Positions 1 to 5,743 of a stretch of DNA of 9,810 nt are shown piece after piece. A program made the position numbers and the translations under genes. The first letter of the stretch is position 1, and each line of letters begins with the position of its first letter. The notes beneath the pieces were generated by a model. The model was given only the letters and a program-made list of their open reading frames with translations. It ran no database searches and was not told the origin of the DNA. This DNA comes from Vicinamibacteria bacterium. Lineage in GTDB: Bacteria; Acidobacteriota; Vicinamibacteria; Fen-336; JAGNNV01. The stretch spans positions 1 through 9,810 of the forward strand of contig JAENWE010000172.1 of assembly GCA_016650185.1 (NCBI GenBank), read 5' to 3'.

Positions 1-1259
1 GTGTTCTTCAACGGGTCGTTGTTGATGTAGTTCGCGAGGCCGAAGCTGCCCGGCTGCCCCGCCTTGGCGAGCTCGGAGGCGATATTGGGCAGGGGATAGA
101 GAGCCATGAGCTTTGCGGCGACGGGATCGATGCAGCCGGGGCTGACCACCTTGGTCGTCGCGTTGACGCATCCTGCGGGAACGAACTGGTTACTGCCGCT
201 GATAGCACGCGACAACTCGATGAGATTTCCCGTTCGCATCAGGGCCGTGGGCACGGTTGCCCGGTTGCTCTGCGCCTGGTTGGTGCGGGTCCGCTGATAG
301 TCGACGAAGAAAAAGAGCTTGTCCTTCACGATCGGACCGCCCAGGACGCCGCCTGCCACGGTTTCGTCGAACTTCCCCTTTTCCCTACCGGCGGCCTTGT
401 TGGCGAAGGTGTTCGCGTTGAACCTGGCGTCCCGCCCGAAGCCAAAGAGCACGCCCTTGAAGTCGTTCGAGCCCTGCTTGATGGAGGCGTTGATGACCGC
501 GCCGGCGGAGCGACCGAACTCGGCGGAGTAGGTGCGGGTCTGGATCTTGAACTCCTCCATGGCGTCGACCGGCGGCTGAATGACCTGAGGCGTTCGCTCC
601 TGCAGGTTTGTGGAGAAGGAGTTGTTGTCCCCTCCGTCCAGGACGAAGTTGTTCCAGGTGGCGAAGTTCCCGTTCGAGTTGAAGAAGGTGTCCTCACCAC
701 GAGACGAAACACCCGCCCCCGACGGAACGACGCCGGTCTGAAGGAGAGCAAGTTCGGTGTAGCGGCGTCCCAAGAGCGGAAGATCGTTGAGCTGCCTGGA
801 GTCGACCGAATAGCCCATTTCCCCCGTCTGCGTATTGAGCAGCGGCGCTTCGCCGCTGACCGTGACTTCCTCGGTTATGGCGCCCACGCCGAGGGTGAAG
901 TCCGCCTTGATCGTTTCCTGGACATGGAGCTGCACCGCGGACCGCACGGTCTTCTTGAATCCGGAGAGCTCGGCCGTCACTACATAAGAGCCGATGCGCA
1001 GGTTGCGAAAGCCGTACTGGCCCTTGCCGTTCGTGGTGGCGGTGAACGAGAAACCGGTACCCTCTTGAGTTGCCACCACGGTCACGCCAGGCAGCACGCC
1101 GCCCTGGGCGTCGGTTACGTCGCCTACGATCGAGCCAGAGTCAATCTGGGCCAGGGCGGATGAAGGCGACAGGAACAACGAGGCGGCGACCGCTACCGCA
1201 AGTGCCCAGTTGCAGGTCAGGTTTGGGGCGCGCAGCGCACGCCGGCAAGATTGGGTCAT
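1..1259 (-). CDS. TonB-dependent receptor, Oar-like, with N-terminal carboxypeptidase-regulatory-like domain (partial, C-terminus off window)
   Basis: Outer-membrane TonB-dependent receptor that would import a substrate using TonB/ExbBD energy; the substrate cannot be told. Only the first 419 residues are present. Residues 1-37 form a signal peptide: a basic start, a hydrophobic stretch AVAVAASLFL, and an ALA|QI cleavage site after residue 37. Residues about 42-125 are a carboxypeptidase-regulatory-like beta-sandwich (GSIVGDVTDAQGGVLPGVTV near its start, GQYGFRNLRIGSY in the middle). A TonB-box-like stretch EEVTVSGE lies at about 130-137. The plug follows (LNDLPLLGRRYTELALLQTG, then FVLDGGDNN, then EEFKIQTRTYSAEFGRSAGA). 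The first barrel strands begin around 265 (GVLGGPIVKDKLFFFVDYQ). The plug wording is typical of the Oar-like family, whose full members usually run to about 1000 residues, so more than half lies outside the window. The ATG start is supported by GAGGA seven bases upstream (1267-1271). It points away from the rhomboid gene's upstream side, with a 321-base gap between them. Confidence 0.93.
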   Translation of the reverse strand, partial: MTQSCRRALRAPNLTCNWALAVAVAASLFLSPSSALAQIDSGSIVGDVTDAQGGVLPGVTVVATQEGTGFSFTATTNGKGQYGFRNLRIGSYVVTAELSGFKKTVRSAVQLHVQETIKADFTLGVGAITEEVTVSGEAPLLNTQTGEMGYSVDSRQLNDLPLLGRRYTELALLQTGVVPSGAGVSSRGEDTFFNSNGNFATWNNFVLDGGDNNSFSTNLQERTPQVIQPPVDAMEEFKIQTRTYSAEFGRSAGAVINASIKQGSNDFKGVLFGFGRDARFNANTFANKAAGREKGKFDETVAGGVLGGPIVKDKLFFFVDYQRTRTNQAQSNRATVPTALMRTGNLIELSRAISGSNQFVPAGCVNATTKVVSPGCIDPVAAKLMALYPLPNIASELAKAGQPGSFGLANYINNDPLKN

Positions 1260-1580
1260 GGACAAGTCCTCACGGTTGAAGTACGAGGTTTGGCTACTGG
1301 GCGGCCACGCGCATTCTTGCGCCGCCGTTGCCGCCTACTCCCATCATATTCGTTGTGGACGAAGATACTGCGGACCGGACGATGGTGTCCAACGCTCCCC
1401 CCAGAATGTTTGGGACACAGGAGGCGGTGGGTGGGTGATGAATCCCCAGTCGATCGGCTCCCCCTTCTCGCTTGTCGCCGACCACCGTCCTTCTGAAAGG
1501 TGCTGGCAGGCGTCCGGTATGCCCCGCCGCTCTTTTCGGCACTGATCACCGAGGGCGGACCTTGTCCACGCCGGGCCATC
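1260..1580. other. Intergenic gap between rhomboid stop and TonB-receptor start; no gene seen
   Basis: This 321-base stretch separates two minus-strand genes and should carry the receptor promoter. Short reading frames cross it on both strands, but none has a recognisable protein pattern or ribosome-binding site. The receptor's Shine-Dalgarno GAGGA sits at 1267-1271. A minus-strand TATGAT (1343-1348) resembles a -10 box, but I see no matching -35 at 16-18 bases, so I do not call a promoter. No hairpin followed by a T-run is visible after the rhomboid stop. Confidence 0.5.
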
Positions 1581-2459
1581 TCACTCAAACACCGGCACCG
1601 CGATCAGCAGCGAAGCCAGGATAGACGCCACCGACGCCACCAAACAGAGGATCGCCGCAAGGACGTGGTTGGTGCGCTCGGGCTGCAAGGGATCGAGCAC
1701 TCGGCCCGCCAGCCAGCCACCCAGGAACCCTCCGATGTGCGCCCAGTTGTCGATGCCTCTGACCATCAAACCGAAGACCCCGAAGTAGATCACGTAGGTC
1801 CAGGCCCATTTGCTGAGGGCCTGTGAACCGGTGCGGCGGCCGTAATGGATCAGGGCCCCCCACAAGCCCATGAGCGCGGCCGAGGCTCCGAGGGTGTACA
1901 TCCCGAACCCTGGAAACACCCGGATGGGTCCGATCAGCGCTGGTGAGAGCCAATAGATAAACACCGGCGCGGTCGAGCTCATGACGAAGCCCGCCACCGA
2001 ACCCAGGGTGTAGACGATGACCGTCCGGCCCGGGCCATACAACTCGGCCACCTGGGGCACGAGGATCCGCACCCAGTACATGTTAAAGAAGATGTGGATC
2101 AGGCTGCCATGCAGCCAACCAGCCGACAACACCGTCCACCATCGGCCGTTCTCCCACACCGGAACGATCCCGGACGAGCCCATCCGCTCGCCCGCTTCCA
2201 GACTCGGGGAAAGGATGTTCAATCCCTGAAAGCCGATGCCTGATGGATCGAGGGCCAGCGAGAGTCCATAGGCGAGGATGCATATGGCCAGGATCAATGG
2301 CCCAAATCCAAGGTCCGCTCCAACATTTCGCAGCCGGGCCGCGAATCCGAATAGCCCAGGGTTCCGCGCCCCGCAGTGAAAGCAGGCCTCGTCCGATACG
2401 CCGGTCAGGCCGCCGCAGGAGCGACAAAGCACCGAGCCCGTTTGCTGTCGTCCCAACAT
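1581..2459 (-). CDS. Rhomboid-family intramembrane serine protease with N-terminal zinc-ribbon-like segment
   Basis: A 292-residue polytopic inner-membrane protease expected to cleave transmembrane segments of other membrane proteins; the substrate is unknown. The N-terminal cytoplasmic part has two CxxC pairs (C12/C15 and C27/C30: LCRSCG and CFHCG), a probable zinc ribbon. The first membrane helix is at about 53-70. The rhomboid signature H117-x4-H122-x3-N126 is in HGSLIHIFFN. The nucleophile is S193 in GASAAL, where GlpG-type enzymes have GxSG/GxSx, and the catalytic base is H241 in NWAHIGGFLGG. A last helix at about 265-289 closes the fold, giving the six-helix core plus probably one extra helix. 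All catalytic residues are present, so it should be active. I start it at the ATG at 2459, which has GAGGA five bases upstream and just precedes the cysteine ribbon. The frame stays open upstream to 2852, but that part reads through repeat A and the WD40 relic and has no family resemblance. It appears to be a single-gene unit. Confidence 0.92.
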   Translation of the reverse strand: MLGRQQTGSVLCRSCGGLTGVSDEACFHCGARNPGLFGFAARLRNVGADLGFGPLILAICILAYGLSLALDPSGIGFQGLNILSPSLEAGERMGSSGIVPVWENGRWWTVLSAGWLHGSLIHIFFNMYWVRILVPQVAELYGPGRTVIVYTLGSVAGFVMSSTAPVFIYWLSPALIGPIRVFPGFGMYTLGASAALMGLWGALIHYGRRTGSQALSKWAWTYVIYFGVFGLMVRGIDNWAHIGGFLGGWLAGRVLDPLQPERTNHVLAAILCLVASVASILASLLIAVPVFE

Positions 2460-2464
2460 TTGAA

Positions 2465-2469
2465 TCCTC
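2465..2469 (-). promoter_or_regulatory. Shine-Dalgarno site fixing the rhomboid start
   Basis: GAGGA on the minus strand, five bases before the ATG at 2459. It favours this internal start over the open extension that runs back to 2852 through repeat DNA. Confidence 0.6.
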
Positions 2470-2519
2470 GCTCCGCGATCACGCCCCCGCCCGAAGACTA
2501 TCCGAAACGGTGCTCCTGG

Positions 2520-2742
2520 CTGGTGCTGGCGGAGGTTACCTCCGGGCAGCGACTCCACACTCTCGAGGGCCACGACGAGCAGATCCACAATGTCGTCTTC
2601 TCGCCGGACGGCTGGAACCCCGCCTCTGGCGATCTGCTGCCGACCATTCCGTTTCCTGAGGGGCATACAACCTCGCTTGGAGCCCCGATGGCAGCCGACT
2701 GGCCGTCCTGGTTCTCGACCGCACGCTGCGGTGGATCGTGGG
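2520..2742 (+). pseudogene. WD40-repeat protein remnant, frameshifted
   Basis: A short relic of a beta-propeller (WD40) protein. In one frame (2520-2639) the translation reads EVTSGQRLHTLEGHDEQIHN followed by VVFSPDG and ASGD, the classic end of one blade and start of the next (SGQ-L-TLEGH, then V-FSPDG). The pattern resumes in a different frame from about 2663 to 2742 with YNLAWSPDGSRLAV and DRTLRW, again a blade pattern (LAWSPDGxxLAV). At least one frameshift and probably a small deletion lie between 2640 and 2662, because the D-strand and WD turn of the first blade are missing. There is no start codon context upstream, the frame meets the rhomboid promoter region on the left, and repeat A follows 51 bases after the recognisable match. 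WD40 blades can be part of large Ser/Thr-kinase or scaffold proteins; which one cannot be told. A TolB-type propeller is an alternative. Confidence 0.65.
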
Positions 2743-2773
2743 GCGGCCCGCTGCCAAGAAACGCGTTCGAATG

Positions 2774-2877
2774 CGCCACATTTCAGGCACTTTCCCGTCA
2801 CTGCGAGCCGTGGACGGACTCCGTCCGTGACTATTTGGGAGGACGCCGCCATTCCGAAAAGTGCCCAATATGTGGCG
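2774..2877. repeat. Imperfect inverted repeat (24-base arms) spanning the start of repeat A
   Basis: The left arm (2774-2797, beginning CGCCACAT and containing GGCACTTT) matches the reverse complement of 2854-2877 at 19 of 24 positions, with two unbroken 8-base blocks. The arms are 56 bases apart, like the ends of a small non-autonomous element. Copy B carries only the right arm (within 4927-4950) and has unrelated sequence where the left arm would be. The left arm may therefore be the stump of another copy rather than a true element end. Confidence 0.5.
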
Positions 2878-2990
2878 TTTTCGACCGTCGTCCTCAGCAG
2901 GACCCCGACGGAAGGCGCGGGACGAAGCGGTCTCGGCAGAACGGCGAGATCGCTTGGCGATGCAAAACAATGCGGCCCTCGCGATGAGGG
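2794..2990 (+). repeat. Palindromic intergenic repeat, copy A
   Basis: About 197 bases with inverted ends: CCCGTCACTGCGAG at the left, and at the right CTCGCGATGAGGG, whose reverse complement is CCCTCATCGCGAG. Bases 2803-2899 are identical, in inverted orientation, to 4905-5001 of copy B (97 of 97). Internal hairpins include ACGGAC-tcc-GTCCGT (2814-2828), an imperfect AAGCGGTCTCG/CGAGATCGCTT pair within 2925-2955 (10 of 11 paired), and CCCTC-gcgat-GAGGG (2976-2990). No protein is encoded. It sits between the WD40 relic and the YwiC-like gene. From memory, the end motif CGTCA(T/C)TGCGAG with GA(A)GC-ATCTC hairpins resembles palindromic intergenic repeats common in many bacterial genomes; this needs a search. 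The exact ends are inferred from where the inverted ends stop matching. Confidence 0.8.
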
Positions 2991-3086
2991 TGGTGAGTTC
3001 CTTTCAACGGTCCCGGATGTAGTCCGTGCTCAGCTGCTGAGAACCCATCAGCGCCGACCCGTGAATGATCTTCCAGCTTTGGCGGG
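2991..3086. other. Upstream region of the YwiC-like gene
   Basis: A 96-base stretch between repeat A and the YwiC-like start that should contain or be close to its promoter, since no gene runs in from the left. The only structure seen is the short perfect palindrome CTCAGCTGCTGAG (3029-3041), which could be an operator half-site pair or chance. No convincing -35/-10 pair was found. Confidence 0.35.
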
Positions 3087-3980
3087 ATGATGGGCGTCAT
3101 GTCGCAGGCCGCGCCTAACGAGGCAGAATCAAGCTCGATGAGCACGACCACTTCTATAGCCACACGACAGAAATCAGGACCCGGTCCATCCTGGAGGAAC
3201 GTCGCGCTGCCGGTCGAACATGGCGGCTGGAGTTTCCTGATGGAGCCACTGATTCTGGGTCTCATACTCGCTCCCTCAGCCGCCGGAGCCTGGCTCGCCG
3301 TGAGCGCCGTCGCCGCTTTCCTCACTCGACATCCGCTCAAACTCGCCGCCCTTGATCGGCGCCGCGGGGCAAGATACCCGAGGACCCATCTTGCCGAGCG
3401 CTTCTTCGCTTCCTATGCGGCCATCGCTGCCCTCGCATTCATCACCGCTCTCTGGCAGAGCAGCGTCTCCATGCTGACGCCGCTCGCCCTCGCCGCCCCC
3501 GCCGCCTTCTTCGCCCTGTGGCGCGATCTCCAAGGCCGCGGCCGCGAGGTCTGGCCCGAGATCGCCGGCGCGTTGGCGCTTGGCTCTTCAGCGACCGCCA
3601 TCATTCTCGCCGGCGGTGGCGCGTCGGGAATCGCGTGGCTCGCCTGGGCTCTGGGGGGCCTTCGCGTCGTCACCGCGATTCTCTACGTTCGGGCGCGCGT
3701 TCGGATCGACCGCAGCACGGACGCCGGCGTTCGATCGGGGCTCACGCGGCCCGTCCTCGGCGTTCACGTCGCGGCTCTGCTCGTCGCCATGACCGCCGTG
3801 GCGGCGGGCCGGATCTCGCCCATCACCGCAGGGGCGTTCGGGCTGCTCCTTCTGCGGGCGGCCTATGGCCTCGCGCCCAGAGGCACTCTCGTCCGTCCGC
3901 AGGTTCTGGGCATCCAGGAAGTGTTCATCGGCGTGGCCTGCCTGGGCCTCTTCGCCGCAGGGCTGATGGCCGGCCGCTGA
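3087..3980 (+). CDS. YwiC-like family integral membrane protein
   Basis: A 297-residue multi-pass inner-membrane protein of the YwiC-like family (named after Bacillus YwiC), whose biochemical role is not established. The family signature is LPVEHGGWSFLMEP (residues 41-54: Pro-x-x-His-Gly-x-Trp) at the start of the first helix. RHPLK at 81-85 follows the second helix, and a basic cytoplasmic YVRARVR is at 200-206. Hydrophobic stretches at about 50-80, 106-123, 129-145, 156-176, 181-199, 225-241, 246-262 and 277-295 suggest eight or nine membrane segments. It lacks the two Asp-rich motifs of UbiA prenyltransferases, which its general layout recalls. The start is uncertain: ATG codons lie at 3087, 3090, 3099 and 3138. 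None has a strong Shine-Dalgarno (GAGG is 14 bases before 3138), and family similarity begins only around residue 36. It is the one intact gene in the repeat- and pseudogene-rich island. Confidence 0.82.
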   Translation: MMGVMSQAAPNEAESSSMSTTTSIATRQKSGPGPSWRNVALPVEHGGWSFLMEPLILGLILAPSAAGAWLAVSAVAAFLTRHPLKLAALDRRRGARYPRTHLAERFFASYAAIAALAFITALWQSSVSMLTPLALAAPAAFFALWRDLQGRGREVWPEIAGALALGSSATAIILAGGGASGIAWLAWALGGLRVVTAILYVRARVRIDRSTDAGVRSGLTRPVLGVHVAALLVAMTAVAAGRISPITAGAFGLLLLRAAYGLAPRGTLVRPQVLGIQEVFIGVACLGLFAAGLMAGR

Positions 3981-4020
3981 GACCACGAATCTGTGGTGTA
4001 GCCTCCCTACGAGCCAAGGC

Positions 4021-4755
4021 ATCATCTCCCGATCAATGGCCGTGGGTGGCTCGGCCATGCACTGGGGCGGAGTCACCAACAGCTTCTCGCGGGAAGACAC
4101 GCGATCGATGCAGCTCTACCCCGGGATGAACGATCAGCACAGTCTGATTTCGCGGCAGTTCTTCCGCTGCGCGCCTTCGTCGCTCTACGTCCGGCACAAC
4201 CTTCGAGTGTGGGAGAGTTCCACGGCCAAGGGGCCTCGGCTCAAGGACGAATCGGGCGCGGTCCTTTTCGGCGACGACCCGCTCGCCGACTGGCGGAAGC
4301 GAACGCGGGGTCGCGCAGTCGCGCGCGTGCGGGCCTATCTGGATGTGCATCCCGATCGCTAGAGCCAGCTCACCCTCGACAACGCGAATCGCAATCGCTG
4401 GGGCGATCCCATGCCTCGTATCGAGCACCGCCTCGATCCCGCGACGCTGGCGCGTCAGGACGCGAGTCGCGTGCACCTGAGGGGCCTGTTCGAGCGGCTG
4501 GCCAGAAGCGACGACGACCGCGTGTTGAGAACAAGCGAAGGCGACTACCTCGATCATCCGGGCGGCGGGTGCCGCATGTTCACGGAGCCTTCGGCCAGCG
4601 TGGTCGATTACTACGGTCGCTCGCACGATCACGAGAATCCATCGGTGCTCGGCTCGCCCACCCTGCCGACCGGCGGCTGCACGAACGGAACGCTGACCTT
4701 CGTCGCGGTCACGCTCCGTTCCGCGGAGAAGCTGGCGGCATCGATGACGGCCTAG
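4021..4755 (+). pseudogene. GMC-family FAD oxidoreductase remnant (nonsense codon and deletions)
   Basis: A relic of a GMC flavoprotein oxidoreductase of the gluconate/fructose/sugar-alcohol dehydrogenase large-subunit type. Reading one frame throughout, the left part has RSMAVGGSAMHWGGV (about 4030-4074), the FAD-contact motif normally near residue 100. The right part has LTLDNANRNRWGDPMPR, then HPGGGCRM, SVVDYYGRSHD, and GSPTLPTGGCTNGTLT (to about 4700), the classic C-terminal substrate/FAD region with the conserved active-site His. Damage seen: a TAG at 4360-4362 in the middle of an otherwise continuous match, no N-terminal GxGxxG FAD-binding region, and only about 110 residues between blocks usually separated by roughly 300. 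About 240 of the family's usual 500-600 residues remain. It begins just after the YwiC-like stop, so a larger deletion probably fused the two neighbourhoods. It ends at TAG 4753-4755, about 50 bases before repeat B. Function is presumed lost. Confidence 0.85.
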
Positions 4756-4807
4756 TGTCCCGCTGGCGACTCCGGTGCGGTTTCTTCCGGGTGGGAGGGC
4801 GCCTTCT

Positions 4808-5011
4808 CCCCTGTCGCTGCGAGGACCTCGACGAAATGCATGAGACGAAGCAGCTTCGGCGGGACGGCGAGATCGCTTCAGTCCACGACAGAACTCCCGG
4901 TTCTTGCTGAGGACGACGGTCGAAAACGCCACATATTGGGCACTTTTCGGAATGGCGGCGTCCTCCCAAATAGTCACGGACGGAGTCCGTCCACGGCTCG
5001 CGATGACGGGG
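4808..5011 (-). repeat. Palindromic intergenic repeat, copy B (inverted relative to copy A)
   Basis: About 204 bases filling the gap between the GMC relic and the convergent Nudix gene. The ends are inverted copies: CCCCTGTCGCTGCGAG at the left and CTCGCGATGACGGGG at the right, whose reverse complement is CCCCGTCATCGCGAG. Bases 4905-5001 are the exact reverse complement of 2803-2899 in copy A. Bases 4844-4878 match 2921-2955 of copy A at 30 of 35 positions in the same orientation. That segment is itself a hairpin, which can account for the orientation mismatch. The remaining flanks differ between copies, so only the core moved or was maintained unchanged. No protein is encoded. Confidence 0.8.
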
Positions 5012-5080
5012 CGGCGGCGCCCCAGGCGGCGGACGGATGAAATGGGTCTGTTTCCAGCGGACTTTCCGAATCCAGTCTTC

Positions 5081-5106
5081 GGGCCGAACGGCCCTTCAGC
5101 GGGCCG
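5081..5106 (-). terminator. GC-rich alternative hairpins at the end of the Nudix gene (possible terminator)
   Basis: Two mutually exclusive stems share one arm: GGGCCG-aa-CGGCCC (5081-5094), just beyond the Nudix stop, and CGGCCC-ttcagc-GGGCCG (5089-5106), overlapping the stop codon. There is no T-run after either stem on the minus strand, so intrinsic termination is only a guess. The position at a convergent junction with copy B is suggestive. Confidence 0.3.
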
Positions 5107-5710
5107 TCGCTTGACCGCCTAAGATGAACCAGAGGAATCCCATGTTGGGAGCAAGCTGGCCCGTCACCAGCATTTGATCAACCTCCGCGGGCTTGAAGTA
5201 TCTGAGATCGGTGAGTTCTTCCTCCTGGCGCGCGAAGCCATGAAGGGCGAGGCCCGTGCGGCCAAGGTAAAGGGCCGCATGGTACGTGACGTTGATGAGC
5301 GGACGATCTTCCGCGGCCGCGAAGCGGATGTCGCGGAGGCCCAGTTCAAGACGCACGCGACGGGCGCGCACCGGGCGCGCGTCCACTGATGCGACCTCAA
5401 GATCTTCGACCAGGGCCACCTGGTCCGCGTCCGCCCGTCCGAAGAGCTCTTCGTTCGCCTCTCGCACCAGAGCCTCGTCGAATGATTCGCCGGCCTGAAC
5501 ATGGCCGCCGACGCTCTTGTCCCAAAGACCTCCGTTCTCCTTGTCGTCCCGCCGACGCTGGAGAAGGACTGAGCCCTCAAGGTTCAGGAGAAGAAGCTGG
5601 ACGGCCCCCGCCGCGAAACCCTTTGTGTTCGCATCGCCCCGCGCTGCCGAACCGACCACGAGGCCCGCCGCGTCGTAGACATTCAGCAGTTCATGAACCT
5701 GGTCCGCCAT
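5096..5710 (-). CDS. Nudix hydrolase, IDI/YfcD-like
   Basis: A 204-residue cytoplasmic Nudix-superfamily protein that would hydrolyse a nucleoside-diphosphate-linked or other diphosphate substrate using divalent metal; the substrate cannot be told. The Nudix box is at residues 69-91: G69-x5-E75-x7-R83-E84-A85-N86-E87-E88-L89-F90. All catalytic Glu and Arg residues are present, with Phe90 where the consensus has Gly, followed by G91. The N-terminus HELLNVYDAAG and the LQRRRDDKENGGLWDKSVGG segment are typical of the isopentenyl-diphosphate-isomerase-like/YfcD branch. True IDI is less likely: I do not see its characteristic active-site Cys segment. The start ATG at 5710 has no clear Shine-Dalgarno. 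It lies 33 bases after the stop of the cytochrome/beta-helix gene, suggesting read-through from the upstream gene in one operon. The gene ends convergent to the GMC relic. Confidence 0.9.
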   Translation of the reverse strand: MADQVHELLNVYDAAGLVVGSAARGDANTKGFAAGAVQLLLLNLEGSVLLQRRRDDKENGGLWDKSVGGHVQAGESFDEALVREANEELFGRADADQVALVEDLEVASVDARPVRARRVRLELGLRDIRFAAAEDRPLINVTYHAALYLGRTGLALHGFARQEEELTDLRYFKPAEVDQMLVTGQLAPNMGFLWFILGGQATAR

Positions 5711-5743
5711 GAGTTCAAGGACGCCGCTACGACGCCGGCGCCG

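Noticed and set aside
1343..1348. TATGAT on the minus strand as the -10 box of the TonB-receptor promoter
   Set aside because: No acceptable -35 hexamer lies 16-18 bases upstream, and a single hexamer is expected by chance.
2376..2987. A single 203-residue plus-strand protein across the WD40 relic and repeat A
   Set aside because: Only the WD40-like part (2520-2639) is protein-like. The rest is repeat-derived, and the start would lie antisense within the rhomboid gene.
3982..3997. Small hairpin ACCAC-gaatct-GTGGT just after the YwiC-like stop as a terminator
   Set aside because: The stem is only five base pairs with no T-run after it, and it lies at the likely deletion joint with the GMC relic.
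4033..4977. Long minus-strand reading frame (314 codons) opposite the GMC relic
   Set aside because: It begins inside the 97-base repeat core and then runs antisense to a clear GMC frame; the translation is Arg-rich, shows no family pattern and has no ribosome-binding site.
2794..5011. Composite transposon or CRISPR-like array made of the two repeats
   Set aside because: There are only two copies 2 kb apart, with no transposase gene between them, no regular spacers and no cas genes. The repeats are better described as palindromic intergenic elements.
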